From Macrolepiota albuminosa (lineage: Eukaryota > Basidiomycota > Agaricomycetes > Agaricales > Agaricaceae): a stretch of DNA of 64,000 bases. Below are positions 46,817-54,240 of the stretch, in pieces. Within the stretch, counting starts at the first letter, position 1; each line of letters opens with the position of its first letter. Position numbers and translations under genes: made by a program. The DNA is taken from positions 1 through 64,000 of the forward strand of contig JAMWFC010000090.1 of NCBI GenBank assembly GCA_027475525.1. Direction: 5' to 3'. The notes beneath the pieces are model-generated. The model saw only the letters and a program-made list of their open reading frames with translations, did no database searches and was not told the DNA's origin.

Positions 46817-49800
46817 TTTTTGAATGCCCCCAGCAATTCATGAGGGGGTTGGAATGGCTCTATCATGAGCGAAGGGAACAAAGCCTTAGCTTCTTCGAAA
46901 CGTCTCCTTGAGATCAGATTGGCGACCTCATTTTCATGTCCTGGGATGAACAAGACCTTTAACTCATGTCCGTTATTCAGGAGTTGATCTACAGTGGCTG
47001 TTAACAAATGGTTGTAACTCGGAAGTGCGTGGAGACTGTTGAAAATGGCGACAGTGTTCGCATTGTCCGTGTATATTAGGACCCGTAATGGATGTGAAGC
47101 CGTAGAAACGGTCAGGATAAAAGCGGAGGCCACTGTCAAGGCCTCAAGAAAGAAGATTAAATTGTTAGGCAAGTCAGTTGGTGTGTCAGCAAAAAATGCA
47201 GAGCGTGTATGAGGATACCAGAAACCTAAACCAGTGAGACATGCGTCCGACTCAATTACGACGTCAGCCTCTTTTTCTCCCCAGGCTACAGACTTTAAAA
47301 TCCTCGAGCCGCTGGAGCGCTCCATGTGCTGCGCTCCCCAAAGCAAATCAGAACGAATCGCCTTGTTCGACCATATGCGTGCGTGTGGGAAGTCGCCGAC
47401 TTTCTTGATCTTCGCGTACACATTAGACAGACAAGGGGCCAACAACGGAAAGACATTCAACCCCCAAGTAACCCAACCTGCTAGCCTCTGCCAACCTCGT
47501 TTGGTAAAATATTTTGATTTTCCTTTTGGAGAGTCTGCAAAGCGTCTCATTTCATTTATAAGATCTTCCTTCGCTCCATCGAGCAGAGTCATTGTCATGG
47601 CGTTTGGGTCAACAAAGATTCCGATGATGACCAACGGAGCTCCAAAAACTTGCTTTTTCTGTTTGTGCGGTATTCCAAGGTCATCCCATAACTGTAGCAG
47701 CTTGCATTGATCGGTAGGAAAAGATTGATTATAAGGCTCGTAATAGGAGAAGTCTCCATAGGTGCTGATTCCGAAGCTATCGTCGTTAAAAACCAAAGGT
47801 TGTTGAACACCCTTTACATGCTCAGCTATCCAGGTGATGAGACTATTCACAGACCTCCAGCAGTAAAGGGAGGCTCTCCCTCCAAAACAGTTGCATCTGT
47901 CCACATGCCGGTTCCCATCAATCGTCACCACTTGCTTCAATTGCCACAGCTTGTGCATGGGAATCAGTCGGTATGCTTCCGCAACATCCGACTTCCACAG
48001 GACAAGCTGACGGTTAGAATGTTCTCTAATTGATAGCAAGTTGCGACCCAAGTGGGTGAGGTTATTGAGCGGAAATCCCGCTATACTCTCATAAGGCACC
48101 ATAGAATTAAGTGAATAAGTTCCAGCGGTTAAATCGGTGACTAAACAAAAGTCTTCTGAATGGGGTTTTGGGACAGTGTAAATCAGCGAGCTAGTCATTG
48201 AGGGATACAAAAGAGTGCCAAATGAGGTAGAAAATCTATCTTTGTCAATTTCCACATTGTGCTGAGTCCTCAAGAAGTCTGCTTTGGCAGAATCTTTGGG
48301 GGGGTCAGTGGACATGTCACATATAGAGGGATATGTATCTGGGTGTGTGTCGGCAAAAGGCCAAAACCCTTCCCGCAGACTCTTGATCACTGACGCCACA
48401 AAAGGTCTGTTGGGGTGATTCTCAAGTAATGATTCAAAAAGGTTTACGTTGATTGGAGTAACGATTTTAAACAGGTCAGGATTCCTTTTAAGAGTTTGAA
48501 GCAAGCATGGGTTACGTTGTTCATTTTCAGGTGGTTCTGGCAGAGGCTTTGCTGTTTCCGACCAGCTAGACGTTGTCAACGAGGAGTCGATTTGATCGTC
48601 ATTAAAGTAGAAACAAAGGTACTTTAGTTTGTAATCTTTGACAGCTTCAATTCTTGCATGTCTCAGTGCACGTGTGTGCAGGGTAGTTTCCGCCGCAGTT
48701 TCTGCATTGGTGGTTCCAGTGGCAACTGTTGGAGTCAAATGGGCAGCCTTTTGCACTATTCCAGCGGCGACAGAGTGCTCCCCTTCCAAAGGATCCCTGA
48801 CCTGGACGGTTCGATCCTTGGATAAACGGTTTTTTCCCTCTGTAATTGATACCATCGACGTTGAGTGTGGAGACTCTGAGATTGACGAACTCATTCTGAT
48901 TGGTGAGTAAGAGTCTCGTCCCTCCTCCAACTCTTGTTCTGACTGCTTTGTCGTAAGCAATAACTTTGCCATGGGCGCTTTCGTGTTTGGCCGCAAAGAG
49001 GTCAAGGATTTGGGAGACGTAGGTTTGAAATTCGAGATCTCGGTCCGGAAAAGTGAAACGGAGGGCTTTGGCATAGATGTTGGCGGCAACGAGCCACTGG
49101 CCACTTGTTTGAACCTTTTGGACTGGAGCGCTGACTCCAAACACGATCTCATGCTGTCCGAGACGCCCTCGATTCTCTCGAGGACCTCCCAAATGTCCGA
49201 CAGAGCTATATATTGTGTCGAAGCAGACCACCTCACCTCTAAGGAGTTTATCCCATTCAGACAAGGGGAAATCAGTCGGAGCTGTTTGGGAGGTGAGGAT
49301 GCTTCTTTTAGCCTCGGTAACGTTGAGCATGTATCGCAGGAGCAGCTCTTGGTTTCTGCTGCATCTAGGGTCACCGAGTTCTCTGGCTTCCAGTTCACGT
49401 TTAAACCAGGGGAAATCCTTTTCAACTGATCTTTGCTTTTTGTTAAGGGGTTCATCATCCTCACTAGAAGACTCGGAGTCTTCTTGCACTGGGTTGGTGA
49501 TGATACGCTCTCGTGTGGTAGGATTTCTATGGTCTCGGTGATGCACCAATCGGGCGTATTCCTCAGTGAGTCTGTCAACGGATCGAGGTGACAGAGATCT
49601 ATCTCTGGGTAATTCAGATGCAGCCCTTCTCTCTCTAACGTATCCGTTAGGATTCTCGCCTTGCACTTGGATACTTCCTGATGCAACTGCGGGGAGTCTT
49701 GCTCTTTTAATATCCGATCTCTCTCCAGGTCTAGCAAAACTTTCCAAAATTTCACGCCGTTTTGCTCGTCGTTTGTACGCTTTCTCTTTCCTCTCGATGT

Positions 49801-50121
49801 CATCAATGAGAGCGAGGTAGCTGCTGATGGTGTCCTGTCTTGCTTCAGGTGGCACTCCGGACACATTTGCAGTGCTGACAATGGAAGTGATGGTGACTGG
49901 TCTGGACTTTTTACCTCTTTGAAAGGCTTCAATATGGTCCTCGAGCTGCGCAATGATGGCGCGTTCAGAGGTGTGTGGCTCTTCAGAAGGGGGGTCATTG
50001 TTTGCTGATCTTCCATCTCGAACTCCATGCTCGACTGTTCCGGGCTCATCTCTTGAAACAGGTGGTTGGGCTGACTGGTTTCCCAAGGTGGGTCCAGCCG
50101 ACTCAGTAAACTGCGAGACAT
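46813..50121 (-). CDS. Reverse transcriptase-RNase H ORF of the DIRS-like element (1102 codons)
   Basis: ATG 50121 (MSRSLLSRLDPP) to stop 46813 (LLGAFKK). The first ~490 codons overlap gag in another frame. From about 48,640 the RT core is recognisable: VTDLTAGTYSLNSMVPYES, LWKSDVAEAYRLIPMH, CFGGRASLYCWRSVN and the catalytic VFNDDSFG. RNase H follows with DVVIESDACLTGLGFW, EALTVASAF and IYTDNANTVAIF. The order and the DD-SFG motif fit DIRS-like RTs. All residues expected for activity are present. Its start lies 10 nt after the gag ATG, so leaky scanning could produce it without any frameshift. Confidence 0.85.
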   Translation of the reverse strand: MSRSLLSRLDPPWETSQPNHLFQEMSPEQSSMEFEMEDQQTMTPLLKSHTPLNAPSLRSSRTILKPFKEVKSPDQSPSLPLSALQMCPECHLKQDRTPSAATSLSLMTSRGKRKRTNDEQNGVKFWKVLLDLERDRILKEQDSPQLHQEVSKCKARILTDTLEREGLHLNYPEIDLCHLDPLTDSLRNTPDWCITETIEILPHESVSSPTQCKKTPSLLVRMMNPLTKSKDQLKRISPGLNVNWKPENSVTLDAAETKSCSCDTCSTLPRLKEASSPPKQLRLISPCLNGINSLEVRWSASTQYIALSDIWEVLERIEGVSDSMRSCLESALQSKRFKQVASGSLPPTSMPKPSVSLFRTEISNFKPTSPKSLTSLRPNTKAPMAKLLLTTKQSEQELEEGRDSYSPIRMSSSISESPHSTSMVSITEGKNRLSKDRTVQVRDPLEGEHSVAAGIVQKAAHLTPTVATGTTNAETAAETTLHTRALRHARIEAVKDYKLKYLCFYFNDDQIDSSLTTSSWSETAKPLPEPPENEQRNPCLLQTLKRNPDLFKIVTPINVNLFESLLENHPNRPFVASVIKSLREGFWPFADTHPDTYPSICDMSTDPPKDSAKADFLRTQHNVEIDKDRFSTSFGTLLYPSMTSSLIYTVPKPHSEDFCLVTDLTAGTYSLNSMVPYESIAGFPLNNLTHLGRNLLSIREHSNRQLVLWKSDVAEAYRLIPMHKLWQLKQVVTIDGNRHVDRCNCFGGRASLYCWRSVNSLITWIAEHVKGVQQPLVFNDDSFGISTYGDFSYYEPYNQSFPTDQCKLLQLWDDLGIPHKQKKQVFGAPLVIIGIFVDPNAMTMTLLDGAKEDLINEMRRFADSPKGKSKYFTKRGWQRLAGWVTWGLNVFPLLAPCLSNVYAKIKKVGDFPHARIWSNKAIRSDLLWGAQHMERSSGSRILKSVAWGEKEADVVIESDACLTGLGFWYPHTRSAFFADTPTDLPNNLIFFLEALTVASAFILTVSTASHPLRVLIYTDNANTVAIFNSLHALPSYNHLLTATVDQLLNNGHELKVLFIPGHENEVANLISRRRFEEAKALFPSLMIEPFQPPHELLGAFKK

Positions 50122-50131
50122 GGGAATTCAT
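48647..50131 (-). CDS. Gag-like protein of the DIRS-like element
   Basis: ATG 50131 (MNSHVSQFTESAGP) to stop 48647. The N-terminal half is charged and disordered, with EDHIEAFQRGKKSRP and a coiled stretch DDIERKEKAYKRRAKRRE. The middle part has DFPWFKRELEARELGDP and FTFPDRDLEFQTYVSQILD. The C-terminus is Cys/His-rich: GALCRRWNSAKGCPFD, then HWNHQCRNCGGNYPAHTC, which resemble zinc knuckles for RNA binding. No defect seen. The layout, gag upstream of a DIRS-type RT, supports the assignment. Confidence 0.8.
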   Translation of the reverse strand: MNSHVSQFTESAGPTLGNQSAQPPVSRDEPGTVEHGVRDGRSANNDPPSEEPHTSERAIIAQLEDHIEAFQRGKKSRPVTITSIVSTANVSGVPPEARQDTISSYLALIDDIERKEKAYKRRAKRREILESFARPGERSDIKRARLPAVASGSIQVQGENPNGYVRERRAASELPRDRSLSPRSVDRLTEEYARLVHHRDHRNPTTRERIITNPVQEDSESSSEDDEPLNKKQRSVEKDFPWFKRELEARELGDPRCSRNQELLLRYMLNVTEAKRSILTSQTAPTDFPLSEWDKLLRGEVVCFDTIYSSVGHLGGPRENRGRLGQHEIVFGVSAPVQKVQTSGQWLVAANIYAKALRFTFPDRDLEFQTYVSQILDLFAAKHESAHGKVIAYDKAVRTRVGGGTRLLLTNQNEFVNLRVSTLNVDGINYRGKKPFIQGSNRPGQGSFGRGALCRRWNSAKGCPFDSNSCHWNHQCRNCGGNYPAHTCTETCKN

Positions 50132-50219
50132 GTAACTTTTGAGTGTAACGATGTCGTAGACTTTGGTAGCTATGCAGAAATATGTTTCAATAATACCTGG
50201 AGAGTGGTCCACTCGCACC

Positions 50220-50373
50220 CTCTCTCAGGTAGATTCACGTGACCTCGCAGGTATGCTCATATTGGTCGCATAAAAACTACAGTTTTGATTGCCATACTCT
50301 CTCAGGTAGATTCACGTGACCTCGCAGGTATGCTCATATTGGTCGCATAAAAACTACAGTTTTGATTGCCATA
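50220..50373. repeat. 77-bp exact tandem duplication (50220-50296, 50297-50373)
   Basis: Its right end coincides, within about two bases, with the border between the tyrosine-recombinase element and the TRIM. This is where an assembly graph would branch at a repeat boundary. Confidence 0.95.
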
Positions 50374-50377
50374 CATT

Positions 50378-50388
50378 TGGTGGAACTA
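50378..50388 (+). other. TRIM primer-binding site
   Basis: TGGTGGAACTA lies two bases after the end of the reassembled 5' LTR. It is the exact reverse complement of TAGTTCCA plus CCA, the 3' end of the tRNA-like sequence present in both LTRs. Confidence 0.75.
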
Positions 50389-50573
50389 CAGTGGCTGTGC
50401 TAGCATTGTATGTTCGCGACCAAGCCTGTGTCATGATCTAGGTTGATCTGCTGACATAAGGTGGCCTTTACCCTGGGACCTATAAGTCATGAAATACCAG
50501 ATGCATGGTCTGTGATCAGGATAAGGTACAAGGAGGGCGCACTTGGGATCCTGAGACTTGCCGGAACAAGTCT

Positions 50574-50585
50574 AGAGGGGAGAGT
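50574..50585 (+). other. TRIM polypurine tract
   Basis: Uninterrupted purines (AGAGGGGAGAG) immediately before the TGTAAGGG start of the 3' LTR, the normal place for plus-strand priming. Confidence 0.75.
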
Positions 50586-50788
50586 GTAAGGGTGTGTCAA
50601 TACACCTTAGTTAAAGCCCGGGGTTATGCCTAAGCCCCTATTGACTGGAGCTAGAATGGTACTAGTTGACAAAAAAAAGCAAGTAGTAACACGGGACTAT
50701 GGTGTAATGGTAACATGCGATGCGGGTTCAAGCCCTGCTAGTTCCAGTATTCCTGAGGTTGTCGGTTCAATCCTCTGGAAGTGTTACA
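50586..50788 (+). repeat. TRIM 3' LTR (203 bp)
   Basis: Begins TGTAAGGGTG and ends GTGTTACA. Few differences from the 5' LTR, so insertion is fairly recent. A second box-B-like word GGTTCAATCC lies near its end. Confidence 0.88.
50693..50746 (+). other. tRNA-like sequence without anticodon arm in the TRIM 3' LTR
   Basis: Same structure as the copy at 45413. The T-stem differs by one transition (GCGGG versus GCAGG opposite CCTGC) that keeps pairing as G-U. The T-run after it is interrupted here. Confidence 0.8.
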
Positions 50789-51645
50789 GTTATTGTCTTG
50801 TTGAAAGTAGTGGGCACCCTCCTCCATCTCCAACTTTTCAAAATTCTCCTTTGCTCCATCATTTAAAATTTCAGAGCACTGCTCTGCATTCATGATCCCC
50901 ACCACCTCTACAAGCTTTTCTACCTCATTCCAACTCATACAGCCCCATACCATGAGATTATTCCCTCCTCCATGCTTCACAGTAGGTGTAGTTGTTTGGT
51001 CTGAAATGTCTTCTTCTTGTAGCTTCCACACATACTGCTTCCCATCTGACCCAATCCTGTTAATCTTTGTCTCATCTGTTCACAACACCCTTTTCCAGTC
51101 CTCTATAGTCCAGTTCTGATGCTTCTGAGCCCATTTAAGCTGTAGTTGTCAATGTTTAGCTTTGAGCATAGGAACTTTTCTCTTGGTAGCAGACCAATAC
51201 CCCTCCTCCTTCAACACATTCCAGACAGTCTTGGAAGAGACAGGGTTGAAAATGATGTTGTTGATAAAATTAGTGGCCTGGACAGCTGTATCAAGTCTTC
51301 CAGTTGAGATTTGTCGAATAATAGCCTGTTTATCACATGGAGTAAGCTTAGCAGGACGGCCTCCAGGATTCCAACTCTCTACTAGTCCTCCCAGTAGTAG
51401 ACTTCCCTAAACCAGTTTGAGCCCCAATCTGACCAGAGAATACCCTTAAGCAAGAAGAGAAGCAACAGTAGAGTGTTGTGCAGAAGGAATAGGTTTCATG
51501 ATAGTGGTTGAAGGTCAAGATGTGGTTCAACCAGCTTGAACTACTCCCAAATATATCTAAACATGGTCACATGACTTTGTTTATATTCCCACATGCAACC
51601 TACTCTTTATTTCTGAGTAAAATAGGGATAAACCTGAAAAATTAA

Positions 51646-51859
51646 AGATGCTCAAAAAACTGTCCCAATGAGTGAATATTTTAAAATGGCTATTGCTCCA
51701 TCGGTTTTGATCTTGATTACATAAACCTAAATTCATTTTGTAGCTATGATGCCATAGTATTTTACATGATTTAATCAGGATTTTACATACTTCCCATCCT
51801 TCATGCCAATGTCATCTTTCAAAAAGTATGAAACATTGGGACAGTTTTTTGAGCCACTG
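51646..51859. repeat. Right terminal inverted repeat of the Tc1 element
   Basis: Mirror of the left repeat, with a few base differences, and with the same inner/outer paired sites. Confidence 0.85.
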
Positions 51860-52971
51860 TATAAAGTCCATCCCAATCGAATCTCAGGGTTTGACCAGTA
51901 TAGGCGAATAAAGCTTTCCCAGTGGCTTTAATGTTGATACTTTTGACTGTTGACATAGCTCGCATGTCGAGCAGAATTGGCTCATTTCTTTGGCCATTTG
52001 CGGCCACCAGTACCAGCATCGCACATAGTCCAGCGTTTTCTGATTTCTGAAGTGGCCTACTACTTTATGGGCCTGGTCCAGGATAGTCGTGATTAATGAC
52101 CTCTCCCAGGGAATGCAGATGACTTTGGACCCCGTGGGTCTGGTAAGGTAGACGAGCTGTTGCTCCACCCTGAAGCGTGGATGCACTTGGATATTGTTCA
52201 GAATTTCTAAGAAGAGATTATCATCCTTGTATCCCTGCTGGATACGTGTGCGGAATTGCGCATTGCCTAAGCCGGCCAGTGCAGGGTTATGGTCCTGTGA
52301 GTCCAGCACCTGCTGGAGTGTCATATCAGTACCTCTCGGAAGCACCTCTTGCCTTGTCTCTTCACTTGGCTGAGGGACCTCATGCTCCACCAGCACCTGG
52401 GCCTCAATATCACAAGCTTCTTGCTATTTGTGCAATCACTTACTGCGACATGTTTCCTGTGCTTGCATGGCACATAGCTCGACCATATGTTCCTTGATCT
52501 CATGGAACCGATGCAGGGGCAAGTCTTCATCCTCTGGGTCAATACGTTTGTCCGCCTGGACATAGTCATGTGCGTCATGGACGTCATCTCAGGTATCACT
52601 CTTGAAATATCGAGATAGGCAATCCACGACTTTGTTCAATTCACCTTTTACATAGGTGATGTCGAACTGGTACCGCAACATGTAGTCAATCCAGCGACGT
52701 TGTCATGGAAATAGGTGCATCTGAGTCTTGAAAAACTCTAGTGCTTTGTGATCTGTAATAATGTGGATCTTATATCCCATCAATTTATCCTCCCATTTTA
52801 GGAGGGCTTCCAGAATTGCGAGTGTTTCTAACTCATGTACAGCATAATTCTGCTGGGCAGCAGTGAATTTACGGGACATAAATTCCGCTGGTCGGCAAGT
52901 CTGCCACGTTTTACCTTGGCCAAACATGGCTCCAACCCCAGTCTTTGATGCGTCACATATGAGCCATATGG

Positions 52972-54093
52972 TGATGACGCCAACTGTGGTTGGGTGCGCT
53001 GGACGTATACGCAGTACAACGCCGTCTCCAGCGCCTGGCATACGGGTTTGTGAGGAGTCCCGGCAGGGTCCCGGTGTGCTCGAGCAGAGGTGATAGGGCG
53101 ATGCGCTAGACGATAGCGCCTCGGGTGCTACCTAGCAAGTGGTAAGCGTCGTAGCTTAGGAGAAGTTATAGAGAAATAAACGAATAGCGCAGCGTAGCGT
53201 GCCCGTAGGTGGCACCGTAAACGACGAAGACCTTAGGAGAAGTTATAGAGAAAGAAACGAATAGCGCAGCGTAGCGTGCCCGTAGGTGGCACCGTAAACG
53301 ACGAAGACAAGATAGACGAAGCTAGCGCCGAACTTGGTGGCAAAGTCAGGCAACGCTAGCGCGATTTGAACGCTAAGTGTAACTGGGTGCTCAAGAGGTT
53401 ACGATTCGTTGGTATATACATGGCAAGTAGCTAGTTTTTTTATACTATGCGCTACATTATTTCCAAAATAAGTCCATTGACGGCGCTACCGCTTAGCGCC
53501 TCCCTTCGTGACTGTAGCTAACGGCCACCTGTCAACGGCGACCTGCAGCACATGGGTGACGGCGACCAACGGCGACTCTAAAACTACTTAGAAGTGGTAC
53601 GAGTTTGCTCACTTTTTGATGTAATTTAATTGGCCATGCCATCCCAGGGTATGGTCAGGGAATCCTCGACAGACGCCGTGAGCGCTAATTCCGGCGCTAA
53701 ACATTGTACCATCTTTTGATAGATTTAAATGTCGGGTCTGCGTGTATCCTGTCTCGTCGTCATTGATTCTTTTAGACTTCTGATTGAGGTGCCTCGGTGA
53801 TTGACAGCGCCAATTGCTAACTCCTTCCAGTACTGATCGGGGTTTGGTCAGAGTCCCCTCCCGCCGTTATGCTAGCGCTATGAGTCCTGAGTCTTCTTGG
53901 TCTTCAAAGTAACTGAGTGGAGTGCGCTGAGGGGCTGATACTGGTGATTGAGATGAATGGACAAGTCTTGCCATAGAGCGCCCGCGCTAGGGCTGCTCTG
54001 TACCCAAGGCTGGTCGCTAGAGCTTTTAGTGTGTCAAGTGTTGGTCGGCCTATAATATCCCTTGATACGCTCAGTCCGAGTAGAAGCCTATCA
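52972..54093 (-). repeat. 3' LTR of the Ty3 element (1122 bp)
   Basis: On the minus strand it starts TGATAGGC and ends GGCGTCATCA, the same ends as solo LTRs A and B. A TATA-like GTATATACC lies near 53,410. It contains a 77-bp duplication (53155-53308). Confidence 0.8.
53155..53308. repeat. 77-bp tandem duplication with one mismatch (53155-53231, 53232-53308)
   Basis: Same period as the others. One T/G difference between copies. Because it is in a multi-copy LTR, the two copies may stem from reads of different elements. Confidence 0.9.
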
Positions 54094-54102
54094 TCTCCCC
54101 CC
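54094..54102 (-). other. Polypurine tract of the Ty3 element
   Basis: On the minus strand GGGGGGAGA directly precedes the LTR start TGATAGG. This fixes the 3' end of the internal region and places the cargo genes inside the element. Confidence 0.7.
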
Positions 54103-54180
54103 AACTGAAAAATTGACTGTCCTCAGTCAAACGCCGTCGTTAATTTGACTGCGCTACGGTCCGTATAATGCCGCCGGCGC

Positions 54181-54190
54181 CTTATAAAAA
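54181..54190 (+). promoter_or_regulatory. TATA box of cargo gene 1
   Basis: TTATAAAAAG about 55 bp upstream of the ATG at 54241, pointing away from the LTR, so the cargo has its own plus-strand promoter. Confidence 0.55.
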
Positions 54191-54240
54191 GTTGTTTTCC
54201 GTACTTCACTTCCCCGTGTTTTCCTTCCCATCTTTCCAGT

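Larger units (their letters stand above)
45505..50371 (-). mobile_element. Tyrosine-recombinase (DIRS-like) retroelement
   Basis: Element of about 4.8 kb carrying, in order on the minus strand, a gag-like ORF, an RT-RNase H ORF and a tyrosine recombinase. No LTRs, and no target duplication at its borders (GTGT left, TACA right, which join to the uninterrupted TRIM LTR), as expected for recombinase-mediated insertion. The lower end includes T-rich homopolymers at 45,690-45,830. A 77-bp assembly duplication lies at its upper end. Confidence 0.82.
45305..50788 (+). mobile_element. TRIM (miniature LTR retrotransposon, about 617 bp without the insert)
   Basis: Two near-identical LTRs of about 203 bp (TGTAAGGG...GTGTTACA) flank a roughly 210-bp non-coding internal region (50376-50585). 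The 5-bp target duplication GTTAT lies outside both ends (45300-45304 and 50789-50793). A primer-binding site follows the 5' LTR and a purine tract precedes the 3' LTR. The 5' LTR is cut between ...GTGT and TACA by the tyrosine-recombinase element at 45505-50371. Confidence 0.85.
45009..51499 (-). pseudogene. Tc1 transposase, split and frameshifted
   Basis: The N-terminal part (ATG near 51499 down to 50,794) shows QIGAQTGLGKSTTGRT and GGRPAKLTPCDKQAI of the HTH region, then WTDETKINRIGSDG and HYFQQDNN of the DDE catalytic core. The C-terminal part (45,299 to 45,009) shows WPAQSPDLNPIEHLWEYLK and the tail NRGHTKY. The split is exactly at the TRIM target site GTTAT. There are also frameshifts and stops in the N-terminal part, so the enzyme is dead regardless of the insertion. 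Confidence 0.88.
44782..51859 (-). mobile_element. Tc1/mariner element with 214-bp inverted repeats, itself interrupted
   Basis: Bounded by TA dinucleotides (44780-44781 and 51860-51861). The ends start CAGTGGCTCAAAAAACTGTC and are inverted copies of each other over about 214 bp (44782-44995 and 51646-51859). The transposase fragments lie on the minus strand. The element landed in the integrase gene of the chromovirus, and was later opened by a TRIM, which in turn was opened by a tyrosine-recombinase element. Confidence 0.92.
43632..52971 (-). pseudogene. Chromovirus (Ty3-type) pol remnant split by a Tc1 element
   Basis: The minus strand carries, from 52,971 down, RNase H (ICDASKTGVGAMFGQG, ITDHKALEFF), the integrase zinc domain (HKVVGHFRNQKT, CSTCELCQQSK), the integrase core (DSIGMDF, then after the Tc1 insertion GPFPESKGFNYLWVV, HPQTDGQTERKNR), and a chromodomain (EWFVDDIIGHRW, LGDTTWEPLVNCKDL) ending at 43632. 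Taking out the Tc1 element with one TA makes the integrase frame continuous. Defects: two adjacent TAG codons where WW is expected (before KELHKLLG), SNQD in place of the usual SDRD, and TGA at 43899. RT, protease and gag are not here; they were displaced by the Ty3 insertion at 52,972. Confidence 0.85.
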
